Below are positions 9,186 through 15,724 of a DNA stretch of 36,529 bases, in pieces. The notes below the pieces were generated by a model, which made no database searches, was not told the origin of the DNA, and worked only from the letters and a program-made list of their open reading frames with translations. The translations under genes were made by a program, and so were the position numbers. Source of the DNA: Lactococcus garvieae (GTDB lineage Bacteria; Bacillota; Bacilli; Lactobacillales; Streptococcaceae); the NCBI RefSeq assembly GCF_016758115.1, contig NZ_WIVG01000021.1, positions 1 to 36,529 on the forward strand. Direction: 5' to 3'. Position 1 is the first letter of the stretch. Every line of letters begins with the position of its first letter.

Positions 9186-9295
9186 CACATCCTATATCCA
9201 CTCTTTTTTACGATATCGTTTGGAAATTGGTAAGAAAAAGATTACAATGTCATTATATAATATGTATATTGTATTACTTTATGTACACGAAATAC

Positions 9296-9324
9296 TTGAC
9301 GAGGAAAAAGCCATGCTCTATAAT
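9296..9324 (+). promoter_or_regulatory. Promoter before the GCACA tract
   Basis: TTGACG at 9296-9301, a 17-bp spacer and a consensus TATAAT at 9319-9324. Transcription should start close to 9331, at the first GCACA unit. Confidence 0.7.
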
Positions 9325-9330
9325 CAGACA

Positions 9331-9360
9331 GCACAGCACAGCACAGCACAGCACAGCACA
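9331..9360 (+). repeat. Six tandem copies of GCACA
   Basis: A perfect pentanucleotide array of six units at the predicted 5' end of a transcript. Such short arrays change copy number by slippage. It is outside any credible reading frame. Confidence 0.9.
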
Positions 9361-9400
9361 TAAACACGCGGTAAATTTCCGTTCTTTTCTACATGCTCCC

Positions 9401-9427
9401 AAGCGCTCTGGATAAAGGGCGCTTTTT
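9401..9427 (+). terminator. Intrinsic terminator after the GCACA transcript
   Basis: AAGCGCTC (9401-9408) and GGGCGCTT (9417-9424) form an 8-bp GC-rich stem with G-U pairing and an 8-nt loop, followed by five T. Confidence 0.75.
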
Positions 9428-9508
9428 CAGTTCTATTATTTTTCCCCTAAGTGGGGTAAAGCGAGTTGGTAAAATTCAAACCAACATAAATTAAAAAGGG
9501 AGATAAAA

Positions 9509-11053
9509 ATGAAAAAAATAGTACATAAGTCAAATACCGCAACTGTATTTTTGCTAAGCACAATATTGCTTGGGCAAGTGAGCACCGTTAGTGCTGACAT
9601 CAAGATTCCAGACGTATCAGTATCCCAAAAACTAAGTACTAACCAGTGGCTGACTACCTTAAATTTAAATAATGCTTCAATTCGGAGTGTTGATGATGCG
9701 CATGGTGGCACTTATGAAATTGCTCCTGATGGTATGAGTGGTGGATTCTCTAATACTAATACCCGATTGATTTTACAAGATATAAATCCTAATCCAGGCC
9801 GTCAACACTTATACGCCTGGGAAAGTAGCACTGGGACAATCCCGCAAAGGTCAGGGTCTTTTTTTAGGTTTACAGTTAATCAAAACGCAACTTTGACTGC
9901 AATTCATAAAAATAATCCAACTTATCGTGTTGGAGGCAGTACGCGAATAGAAGTTGGTCAGGCCTGGACTCCTAGTGATTTGAATATTACAGGTGTTGAC
10001 GCAAATGGAAATCCGCTCACTCAAGCAGATTTTGAAGTTGATACTAGTCAGGTTGATGTAAATGTTGCTGGTAATTATCGTATTAACGTTACTATTAATA
10101 GTGGAGCTTATATGCGATTCATTTGGGCTTTTAATTTCACTGTGGTTCCAATGGGTCCAGGCAATGAATTACCTGATGTTCATACCGTTCGTTTTGACAC
10201 GGGTGGTACCTCAGTCATTCCTGAACGATATGTTGGCAACAACTCAACAGTGAGTCGTCCTGATGATCCAGTGCTTGAACATTCTGATTTTGTTGATTGG
10301 TACACAGATGAGACATTTACGCAGCCCTTTGATTTTAACACGCTGATTACTTCTGATTTAACGCTATATGCGAGATTCAGACTGACTCCAGATAATATTT
10401 TACCTACGATGTATACGGTCAACTTTGATGGTAGAGGTGGATCAATAATTGGTAATCAACTCGTTGCAGCAGGTAGTACCTTAACACGACCAGAAGATCC
10501 TACTCGAGACAATCATCAGTTTGCAGGTTGGTACACGGATGAACATTTAACAGAAGAATTTGATTTCAATACGCCAGTAACTTCTCACATGACCCTATTT
10601 GCACGGTGGACAGCAAATGCTGATAACGTCTTGCCAACCATGCATACAGTGAATTTTGATAGTAGGGGTGGTTCAGTTATTGGCAGTCGATTTGTAGCCG
10701 ATGGAAAAACAGTATCACAGCCAGAAAATCCAATACGGGCAAACTATCAGTTTGCGGGCTGGTATACGGATGAAAATTTGAACGAAGCTTTTGATTTTAG
10801 TACTCCAATAATGGAGAATACTACACTTTATGCACGCTGGATAAGGGATACAGATGATAAAAACGATGGTAGTGTAGACATTGTTGGACCAGATGCAGGG
10901 CAGAATATTAGTGCAGATGAAGAAACAGCAGAAGATATGACAGCACCGAGTCGGCAAGAACATTTGCCAAAAACTGGAGATAGTGAGAATATTTTTTCTG
11001 TTATTGGTCTTGGAAGTGTAGCCCTAGCAATTTTCCTTAAGCGGCAAAGATGA
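9509..11053 (+). CDS. LPXTG-anchored surface protein with three InlB-type repeats
   Basis: A 514-residue cell-wall protein. A signal peptide (1-29, cut after VSA) leads to an unassigned domain (30 to about 140) and a short bacterial Ig-like segment (about 140-215). Three Listeria-Bacteroides (InlB B-type, Flg_new) repeats then begin at residues 225, 302 and 379, exactly 77 residues apart. Each carries the pattern TVxFDxxGGxxI...W/YTDxxxxxxFDFxTP...TLYARW. A short acidic linker precedes the sortase signal LPKTG at 486-490, a hydrophobic stretch and a KRQR tail. Sortase A should attach it to peptidoglycan. Proteins of this build often act in adhesion or as mucus- or matrix-binding proteins; that is inference. 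The ribosome binding site is GGGAG. Upstream lies the GCACA-repeat leader. Confidence 0.9.
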   Translation: MKKIVHKSNTATVFLLSTILLGQVSTVSADIKIPDVSVSQKLSTNQWLTTLNLNNASIRSVDDAHGGTYEIAPDGMSGGFSNTNTRLILQDINPNPGRQHLYAWESSTGTIPQRSGSFFRFTVNQNATLTAIHKNNPTYRVGGSTRIEVGQAWTPSDLNITGVDANGNPLTQADFEVDTSQVDVNVAGNYRINVTINSGAYMRFIWAFNFTVVPMGPGNELPDVHTVRFDTGGTSVIPERYVGNNSTVSRPDDPVLEHSDFVDWYTDETFTQPFDFNTLITSDLTLYARFRLTPDNILPTMYTVNFDGRGGSIIGNQLVAAGSTLTRPEDPTRDNHQFAGWYTDEHLTEEFDFNTPVTSHMTLFARWTANADNVLPTMHTVNFDSRGGSVIGSRFVADGKTVSQPENPIRANYQFAGWYTDENLNEAFDFSTPIMENTTLYARWIRDTDDKNDGSVDIVGPDAGQNISADEETAEDMTAPSRQEHLPKTGDSENIFSVIGLGSVALAIFLKRQR

Positions 11054-11096
11054 GTTTTTAAGGAGTTCCCTGAAGCGGCAAATAAATTGAAGTGGC

Positions 11097-11140
11097 GTCA
11101 TCACAAAGAAATGCCACTCTACATTTGATGACATTTTTTT
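11097..11140 (+). terminator. Terminator of the surface-protein gene
   Basis: GTCATCA (11097-11103) pairs perfectly with TGATGAC (11126-11132), followed by A and seven T. An overlapping alternative stem, AGTGGC/GCCACT (11091-11096, 11113-11118), cannot be nested with it. Confidence 0.55.
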
Positions 11141-11299
11141 GTGAATGGACTGAATAGGGTTTTATTCCTTTTCTAATTCAAGAGAACTTTTTAAAGTTTT
11201 AATTTCTCCCCTCATCATTCACCAGAAATCCTCTCTTAAAAATAGCACAACTAATAAAACTTACTAAAATAGCTTAATCTAGAGCAAGAAAAAATATTT

Positions 11300-11308
11300 T
11301 GGTATAAT
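11300..11308 (+). promoter_or_regulatory. Extended -10 promoter giving a leaderless mRNA
   Basis: TGGTATAAT, an extended -10, ends only 7 nt before the ATG at 11316, and no -35 or ribosome binding site is visible. Transcription should start at or next to the start codon. Confidence 0.6.
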
Positions 11309-11315
11309 AAAAGAC

Positions 11316-11945
11316 ATGACTTATCAAGTAAAAATAATTTATCCCAAAGAAGAAGCTCTAGAGAGCAACAAGTTAACAGAACGTACTTTCAATGAGTACA
11401 TAGATGACCTTGAAACAGAAGAAGTTATAGGGCAGTATGAGCAACTCCTGACAAAAGGTTATTCTATCTCTGTAAACTTCACACCGCCTCAGGTTGATAA
11501 AAAAGGCGAAGAACAGGATCCTTTTAAAATTGCGGAAAGCTTTGAGCTTGCGGGAATACCTTATAAGGCAACTTTGAAACTGAAAGCCTCAGGAAGCTAT
11601 GAGGAAATGGTGAAAATTGCTAAAATGATTGAGCAACAAGGCTATGATTACAGCATTACGGTTAAACTCCAAATCAACGAAAATTCTCCTGTTGATTTTG
11701 AGAAAGAAAGTTCTTGGTTTGATTCTGAATATGCAAAATACACAGTCTTGCCAAAAGCAAGCAGCCAAGATATCGCGGACCTTCGCTCACTCTATGATGT
11801 GCTCTCTGAAGAACGTTATAAGGTAAGTATCAATCTCAAAGCAAAGGTTAAAAAAGACGATGATGATAGTTTTGCTACTCAACTTGCCGCATATCCCTCA
11901 GAAACTCTGGTAACTTTTAAATTGACAGATGCGTCGTATGTGTAA
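11316..11945 (+). CDS. Unrecognised protein with three degenerate internal repeats
   Basis: I do not recognise this 209-residue protein. It is soluble, rich in Lys/Glu, and has no signal peptide, membrane span or cysteine. It contains three related units of about 60 residues, each with a helix-like stretch followed by an amphipathic strand: GYSISVNFTPP (48-58), GYDYSITVKLQ (109-119) and ERYKVSINLKA (166-176). Each is followed by a charged loop and a second strand (YKATLKLKA, YTVLPKA, LVTFKL). The N-terminal YQVKIIYPKEE may be a fourth partial unit. The gene has its own extended -10 promoter so close to the ATG that the mRNA is probably leaderless, and it ends in a very strong terminator. It appears to be a monocistronic, conserved-looking housekeeping or accessory gene of unknown function. 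Confidence 0.7.
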   Translation: MTYQVKIIYPKEEALESNKLTERTFNEYIDDLETEEVIGQYEQLLTKGYSISVNFTPPQVDKKGEEQDPFKIAESFELAGIPYKATLKLKASGSYEEMVKIAKMIEQQGYDYSITVKLQINENSPVDFEKESSWFDSEYAKYTVLPKASSQDIADLRSLYDVLSEERYKVSINLKAKVKKDDDDSFATQLAAYPSETLVTFKLTDASYV

Positions 11946-11964
11946 GTGAGAAAAATCAAGAGCT

Positions 11965-12010
11965 AAAGCTCACACTTTACATAAATAAAAATATGTAAAG
12001 TGTGAGCTTT
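11965..12010 (+). terminator. Long perfect terminator hairpin
   Basis: 18-bp perfect arms (11965-11982 and 11993-12010, beginning AAAGCTCACACTTTACAT) with a 10-nt loop, followed by a short T run. It terminates the gene at 11316. Confidence 0.85.
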
Positions 12011-12048
12011 TAATAAACAAATTCCTGAAGAAGAGAGAAGAAAAACAG

Positions 12049-12076
12049 AAAAGGAACATTCACCTGTTCCTTTTTT
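12049..12076 (+). terminator. Second terminator hairpin before spx
   Basis: AAAAGGAACA (12049-12058) and TGTTCCTTTT (12065-12074) form a 10-bp perfect stem with a 6-nt loop and a six-T tract. It lies only 39 nt after the previous terminator, with no gene in between. Confidence 0.75.
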
Positions 12077-12154
12077 GATAGAATAAAGAAATCTTTTTGT
12101 CTTTAGTTTGTCGTTTAGATACTGTTAATTTAACAAAAATTTATTATTTTTCTA

Positions 12155-12188
12155 TTGCTATTTTGAAAAAAAGGAGGTATTATATAAT
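12155..12188 (+). promoter_or_regulatory. Probable spx promoter region
   Basis: TTGCTA at 12155-12160 with TATTAT at 12178-12183 (17-bp spacing), or a TATAAT at 12183-12188 with a poorly spaced TTGAAA (12163-12168). The exact -10 is ambiguous. A GGAGG (12173-12177) lies inside the region. Confidence 0.4.
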
Positions 12189-12211
12189 TATGTTTACATC
12201 CGTAAACATAA
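12188..12211. promoter_or_regulatory. Perfect 10+10 bp palindrome, likely operator
   Basis: TTATGTTTAC (12188-12197) and GTAAACATAA (12202-12211) with a 4-nt spacer. It sits at the predicted transcription start of spx. The centre, TACATCCGTA, is one mismatch from the CopR/CopY box TACAnnTGTA. A repressor site is the simplest reading; the protein is unknown. Confidence 0.55.
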
Positions 12212-12223
12212 AAGGGGTGGATT

Positions 12224-12292
12224 TTGCTGTTTATAAAAGTTTCTGAATCTGCCTCCCAACTAGAATTTGAAATGGAGAAGAAAGATGATTAA
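12224..12292 (+). CDS. Possible 22-codon leader ORF overlapping spx
   Basis: A frame starting at TTG (12224) after AAAGGGGTGG encodes about 22 residues and ends at TAA 12290-12292, overlapping the spx start codon at 12285 by 8 nt, an arrangement suited to translational coupling. An alternative short frame starts at the ATG inside the palindrome (12190-12246, 18 codons). Neither is supported beyond ribosome binding site and position. Confidence 0.25.
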   Translation: MLFIKVSESASQLEFEMEKKDD

Positions 12293-12680
12293 ATTTTACT
12301 ACACTCCCTCATGCACAAGTTGCCGAAAAGCAAAAGTTTGGTTGGAAAAGCATAACTTGGCATACACAGAGCACAATTTATTCGCCCAACCATTGACAGA
12401 TGAAGAAATTGCTGACTTGTTAAGTAAAACAGAGAATGGTACTGAAGATCTTATTACAACACGTTCGCAAGCTTTTAAAAGCTTGAAAGTCAATGTTGAC
12501 GAGATGACAGTTAAAGAATGGACAAAATTTATTTCACAACATCCTGAACTCCTTCGTCGTCCTCTCTTGGTAAAAGGCGAAAAACTTCAAGCTGGCTTCA
12601 ATGAGGAGCAATTGCGCAGTTTCTTTTCTAGAGAATATCGCCAAATTGAATTACAGGAAACAAAGAAAGCTGTAGCTTAG
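12285..12680 (+). CDS. spx: Spx/ArsC-family transcriptional regulator
   Basis: A 131-residue Spx protein. These bind the C-terminal domain of the RNA polymerase alpha subunit and redirect transcription under thiol or envelope stress. The thioredoxin-like fold opens IKFYYTPSCTSCRKA with the redox switch C10-x-x-C13, and the RRPLLVKGEKLQAGF segment (about 95-109) carries the family Arg and cis-Pro loop. Length is as expected. I chose the ATG at 12285: it follows GGAGAAG, and the protein then starts exactly like other Spx proteins; six upstream in-frame codons add nothing recognisable. Lactococci carry several Spx paralogues and I cannot say which one this is. The leader holds a strong palindrome, so expression is probably repressor controlled. 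Confidence 0.92.
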   Translation: MIKFYYTPSCTSCRKAKVWLEKHNLAYTEHNLFAQPLTDEEIADLLSKTENGTEDLITTRSQAFKSLKVNVDEMTVKEWTKFISQHPELLRRPLLVKGEKLQAGFNEEQLRSFFSREYRQIELQETKKAVA

Positions 12681-12764
12681 ACAGTTCTGTTACACAAAAA
12701 CTTGGATAAAGAGTGGAAGTGACGGCTGTTCTGGGTAACTTTACCCTTTTTTCAACTTTCATAG

Positions 12765-12770
12765 TATAAT
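12765..12770 (+). promoter_or_regulatory. -10 element for the ferredoxin-like/GNAT pair
   Basis: Consensus TATAAT, 68 nt before the ATG. The best -35 is a weak TTACCC (12741-12746, 18-bp spacing). Confidence 0.4.
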
Positions 12771-12837
12771 GGATGTATACAACAAAATGTAAAGGCTTTC
12801 TCCGGAGAGTTGATGTTAAGAACAGGAAGGAGTTCCT

Positions 12838-13098
12838 ATGGAGAATTTCAAAATAAACGGTCAAGAAGCGACTGTTGAGAACTTGACAGAAGCAGGCTAT
12901 CGCCGCTACCGTGGTGAAGAAATGGACATCTATTATAATGCCAACATCTGTGAACATGTGGGAGAATGTGTCCGAGGCAATCCAGCAGTTTGGGAGGTGG
13001 GGCGAAAACCCTGGATACTGCCTGACAATGGTGAAAAGCTGGATAATCAGCGCATCATCAATCGTTGTCCGTCTGGTGCACTAAAATATATCAAATAG
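12838..13098 (+). CDS. Divergent 4Fe-4S mono-cluster protein (Fer4_19, YjdI-like)
   Basis: An 86-residue protein of the Fer4_19 family. Potential cluster ligands are C38 and C44 in CEHVGEC (with His40 between them) and C77 in RCPSGAL. The usual fourth ligand position is not a cysteine, which is characteristic of this divergent family. The KPWI segment (about 57-60) and final RCPSGALKYIK match YjdI of E. coli. Ribosome binding site AAGGAG. It is followed 15 bp later by a GNAT-like gene, the same pair as E. coli yjdI-yjdJ, so the two should form an operon. The biological role of the pair is not established. Confidence 0.85.
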   Translation: MENFKINGQEATVENLTEAGYRRYRGEEMDIYYNANICEHVGECVRGNPAVWEVGRKPWILPDNGEKLDNQRIINRCPSGALKYIK

Positions 13099-13113
13099 AA
13101 AAAGGAGAAATCC

Positions 13114-13386
13114 ATGAAGACTGTTGAGGAAGAAAACGAAATCATCTTGTACAATGATGAGAATGAACGCATCGGTGAAATGACCTTGATGAAAATGGGA
13201 AACAGTATCGTTGTAACGCACACAGGTGTAGCAATTGAATACCGTGGCAAAGGTCTAGCCAAACTGTTGCTAGAGGCGGGAATAGAAAAAGCTCGTAAAG
13301 AAAATCTTAAGCTCCAAGCAACATGTCCTTATGCCGCTAAATATTTTAGAGTACATAAAGACGAGTTACAGGATGTTTTAAAATAA
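13114..13386 (+). CDS. Small GNAT-like acetyltransferase (YjdJ family)
   Basis: A 90-residue minimal GNAT domain. The acetyl-CoA binding strand and loop read VVTHTGVAIEYRGKGLAKLLLEAG, with the R/Q-x-x-G-x-G/A pattern as RGKGLA, and the C-terminal CPYAAKYFRVHKDELQDVL is typical of the YjdJ/YidJ group. Its substrate is unknown. It is translated from an AAAGGAG site 15 bp after the ferredoxin-like gene and ends at a perfect terminator. Confidence 0.85.
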   Translation: MKTVEEENEIILYNDENERIGEMTLMKMGNSIVVTHTGVAIEYRGKGLAKLLLEAGIEKARKENLKLQATCPYAAKYFRVHKDELQDVLK

Positions 13387-13394
13387 AGCAAGAT

Positions 13395-13424
13395 AAGTCA
13401 AAACAGTAACGTTTTGACTTTTTT
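13395..13424 (+). terminator. Terminator after the GNAT gene
   Basis: Perfect 10-bp arms AAGTCAAAAC / GTTTTGACTT with a 6-nt loop, then a T tract. Confidence 0.85.
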
Positions 13425-13444
13425 CCTACAGGGAGGAATTTACA

Positions 13445-14770
13445 GTGAAAAAATACGACTATATTGTTATCGGTGCAGGGCCAGGAGGAAATGCTTTTGC
13501 CTATGAGATGAAAGCACAGGGCGCTTCTGTTTTATTGGTGGAGAAGGATAAATGGGGCGGAACCTGTCCTAACTATGGCTGTGATCCTACAAAAATAATG
13601 ATGGCTCTAGTTGAAGCCAAACAAAGAGCAGAAAATCTTTTTTCTGCTGGACTTCATGGGAATTTGCATATTGATTGGAAGAAGATGTTAGCACAGAAAA
13701 ATGCTTACAGCAATGCTGTTCCCTCACGCACGCGAAAAGGATTAGAGAGTGCAGGCATTGATTTAGTTTTTGGTGCTGCTCATTTTACAAAGTCTGGCGC
13801 CGTTTTGGTTGGAGAGGAGAAGTATATTGCTGGCAAGTATGTTATTGCAACTGGGGCACGTCCACGCGCATTGGATATTGAAGGAAGTGAATATTTATTG
13901 ACCTCCAACGACTTTCTGGACTTGGAAGAATTGCCTCAACGTGTGATTTTTCTAGGAGCTGGCTATGTTTCGCTTGAATTAGCTCAAATCGCGAATGCAG
14001 CAGGTGCTAAAGTTTCAGTTTTAACACACGGTCGTCAAGTTCTTCCAAACTTTGATGAAGAATTTTCTGACAGCTATATTAAGCAGTTACAAAAGGAAGG
14101 CATTTCTTTTGTCGATAGCTTTTCCGCCCAAAAAGTCCAAAAAACAGGAAAAAAGTTTCATATTTGGGCGGAAGACGGTCGTGAATTTACAGCAGATATC
14201 ATTATATCAGCAGTTGGTCGTGTAGCGAATGTTGAAGAACTGAACCTAGAAAATGTTGGCATTGAGGTGAGCGCAAAGGGCATTCCTGTTAATGGATTTT
14301 TACAAACGGTAAATCCTAACATCTATGCTTTAGGAGACGTTTTAGACAAGAAGATACCAAAATTAACCCCAGTTTCTGGTTTTGAAGCGAGATACTTGGC
14401 TCGTCATTTATCGCCTGAAAGTCAAAATAAGGAAGAAATTCAGTATCCTGCCTTGCCTACAGTTATCTTTGGCTCAAGCAAATTAGCGAAGATTGGACAA
14501 ACGCAAGTTATTGACAGCGAAACTGAGCGAAGCTTGGACATGACAGAATGGTATACCTATAAACGTATCGCCGATCCTCTTTCAAAAATAAAAATTATTG
14601 TGAACCAAAAAAATGAAATTCTAGGCGCTACGGTTTTGTCTACTGTAGCTGATGAGCTTGTCAATATCCTTAATTTTTGCATCAAACAGTCCATCAATTT
14701 AGAGGAATTTCAAAAAATGATTATGGCTTATCCCACAATTGCGAGTGACTTGTTTTACTTGTATAAATAG
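13445..14770 (+). CDS. FAD-dependent pyridine nucleotide-disulfide oxidoreductase
   Basis: A 441-residue flavoprotein of the glutathione reductase / lipoamide dehydrogenase class. It contains the FAD-binding GAGPGG loop (10-15), a redox pair C41-x4-C46 in GGTCPNYGCDPTK, a second NAD(P)-binding loop FLGAGYVSLELA (about 170), an ATGARPR segment and an ALGDVLD FAD motif. The C-terminal dimer-interface dyad that supplies the catalytic base is unusual: the family HPTxxE reads YPTIASD here. The reaction is therefore uncertain, and it should not be called lipoamide dehydrogenase outright. There are no pyruvate dehydrogenase genes nearby. The start is GTG, 8 nt after GGAGG. It sits alone between two terminators. 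Confidence 0.8.
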   Translation: MKKYDYIVIGAGPGGNAFAYEMKAQGASVLLVEKDKWGGTCPNYGCDPTKIMMALVEAKQRAENLFSAGLHGNLHIDWKKMLAQKNAYSNAVPSRTRKGLESAGIDLVFGAAHFTKSGAVLVGEEKYIAGKYVIATGARPRALDIEGSEYLLTSNDFLDLEELPQRVIFLGAGYVSLELAQIANAAGAKVSVLTHGRQVLPNFDEEFSDSYIKQLQKEGISFVDSFSAQKVQKTGKKFHIWAEDGREFTADIIISAVGRVANVEELNLENVGIEVSAKGIPVNGFLQTVNPNIYALGDVLDKKIPKLTPVSGFEARYLARHLSPESQNKEEIQYPALPTVIFGSSKLAKIGQTQVIDSETERSLDMTEWYTYKRIADPLSKIKIIVNQKNEILGATVLSTVADELVNILNFCIKQSINLEEFQKMIMAYPTIASDLFYLYK

Positions 14771-14850
14771 AAACATATTTATAGTCTATGATTCTATCTC
14801 CTACATATCTTAATTAATCTAACAATTCCTGAATTCCACTTGATTTCTTA

Positions 14851-14879
14851 TTGGAAAACGGTTACAATAGATGTATAAT
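14851..14879 (+). promoter_or_regulatory. Promoter of a small RNA candidate
   Basis: TTGGAA at 14851-14856, a 17-bp spacer and TATAAT at 14874-14879. The -10 lies in a perfect palindrome, TGTATA-A-TATACA (14872-14884), which could be an operator. Confidence 0.6.
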
Positions 14880-14885
14880 ATACAA

Positions 14886-14944
14886 TAACACCTCCACATT
14901 CTAATCTAGCAAAAAAGTGCAGCTTAAAAAAGTTGCACTTTTTT
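14886..14944 (+). ncRNA. Candidate ~60-nt small RNA with a CACCUCC sequence
   Basis: A promoter at the right distance and a perfect terminator frame a transcript of about 59 nt without an open frame. The first 25 nt are predicted single stranded and contain CACCTCC (14889-14895), complementary to a GGAGGUG ribosome binding site. The 3' half is the terminator hairpin. This is the layout of known Firmicute regulatory RNAs that act by blocking ribosome binding sites. Existence and targets are inferred. Confidence 0.5.
14911..14944 (+). terminator. Terminator of the small RNA
   Basis: Perfect 11-bp arms AAAAAAGTGCA / TGCACTTTTTT with a 12-nt loop and a T tract. Confidence 0.85.
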
Positions 14945-15182
14945 GTTTACTTATGTTTACTTATCTGAAAGAAATAAACGGATTAGGGGACAGAATGTCT
15001 TCTAATATCTTGTAATGTCCGTTGTGCTGTGCTATCATAATGGAAAAACTGATAGCGCTTACTCTCTGGGTTACTTCCTGATGAAAAAAGGAGGACTTTT
15101 CCCTGTCCGTCTATCAGTGGTGAGGCCTATTTAATGACACGAGCCTTGTATCTGACTTTGGTGGAAAATATTGGGAGGTATT
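14945..15182 (+). pseudogene. Degraded coding remnants upstream of the ABC fragment
   Basis: No intact gene is present. One frame reads SAYSLGYFLMKKGGLFPV near 15051-15105 and another reads [17 protein letters not shown] ending at a TGA that overlaps the ATG at 15183 by 4 nt (ATGA). This looks like the tail of a lost upstream gene translationally coupled to the ABC ATPase. The perfect pair CTGATAG (15049-15055) / CTATCAG (15111-15117) is in the same stretch. I could not assign a family. Confidence 0.35.
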
Positions 15183-15630
15183 ATGATTGAAGCAATAGCT
15201 TTGAAAAAGCAATTTGACAGTGGAGTTATTGCTCTTAAGTCTGTTGATTTCTACATAGAAAAAGGAGATTTAGTTTGTCTTCTGGGACCTTCTGGTTGCG
15301 GCAAGTCTACGGTTTTAAATTTAATTGCAGGTCTGTTAGCACCATCAGCTGGAGACATAAAGTTTCTTGATAAATCTGTTCTCAAAATTTTTCAGATTCT
15401 GTTTTTATCCAAGCTATAAAAAATACACTTGTATTTGGCATTACTGTGGTACCTGCTGCGCTCTTACTTTCTCTTTTGATTTCATGGATTATTTTTGAAA
15501 AAGTTAAGCACAAAGCTATACCTAAAACAGTTTTTTCATGCCTTATGTTACCTCAACACTTGCTATTGAAATGGTATTTCAGCATATATTTAATAAAGAT
15601 TTTGGCAGCCTAAACTTTCATGCTTTATAA
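15183..15630 (+). pseudogene. ABC transporter remnant: ATPase N-terminus joined to a permease fragment
   Basis: From the ATG at 15183 (ribosome binding site GGGAGG) about 68 codons encode the start of an ABC ATPase with Walker [10 protein letters not shown]. The sequence then switches at about 15390, without the rest of the ATPase, into another frame that encodes an ABC permease of the sugar/glycerol-phosphate (UgpA/MalF) type: [20 protein letters not shown] and onward. That frame is broken once more at a run of six T (15531-15536), where one missing T would restore FMPYVTSTLAIEMVFQHIFN. It stops at 15630. At least one large deletion and one frameshift are needed to explain it. The transport system is dead; its original substrate is not certain. 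Confidence 0.75.
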
Positions 15631-15691
15631 GAGGAAATAATGCTGGAGAACTCGTTAGAAAAGTGAATAGGTAAAAAGTAACACTCAAATG

Positions 15692-15700
15692 TGATATACT
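15692..15700 (+). promoter_or_regulatory. Extended -10 promoter of the rsgA leader
   Basis: TGATATACT with the TG dinucleotide of an extended -10; no clear -35. The predicted start is near 15707, 118 nt before rsgA. Confidence 0.5.
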
Positions 15701-15724
15701 GGAGATAGACGAAAGGAGCAGAGC

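Larger units (their letters stand above)
9331..9427 (+). ncRNA. Candidate small RNA or attenuated leader carrying the GCACA repeats
   Basis: A good promoter (9296-9324) and a good intrinsic terminator (9401-9427) frame about 97 nt that start with the GCACA array and have no plausible coding frame. It may be a free-standing small RNA, or a leader in which termination is sometimes bypassed so that the LPXTG gene at 9509 is transcribed. No other strong promoter is visible between 9427 and 9509, which favours the leader idea, but neither is shown. Confidence 0.45.

Noticed and set aside
9331-9360. GCACA array as a CRISPR or iteron origin
   Set aside because: The unit is 5 bp, the copies are contiguous without spacers, and no cas or replication gene is near.
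9227-9415. 62-codon frame containing QHSTA repeats
   Set aside because: The repeats are only a reading of the GCACA array; there is no ribosome binding site and it spans the promoter and part of the terminator.
15049-15117. Riboswitch before the ABC remnant, based on CTGATAG/CTATCAG
   Set aside because: It matches no riboswitch class I know and part of it reads as transporter-like protein, so gene decay is the simpler explanation.
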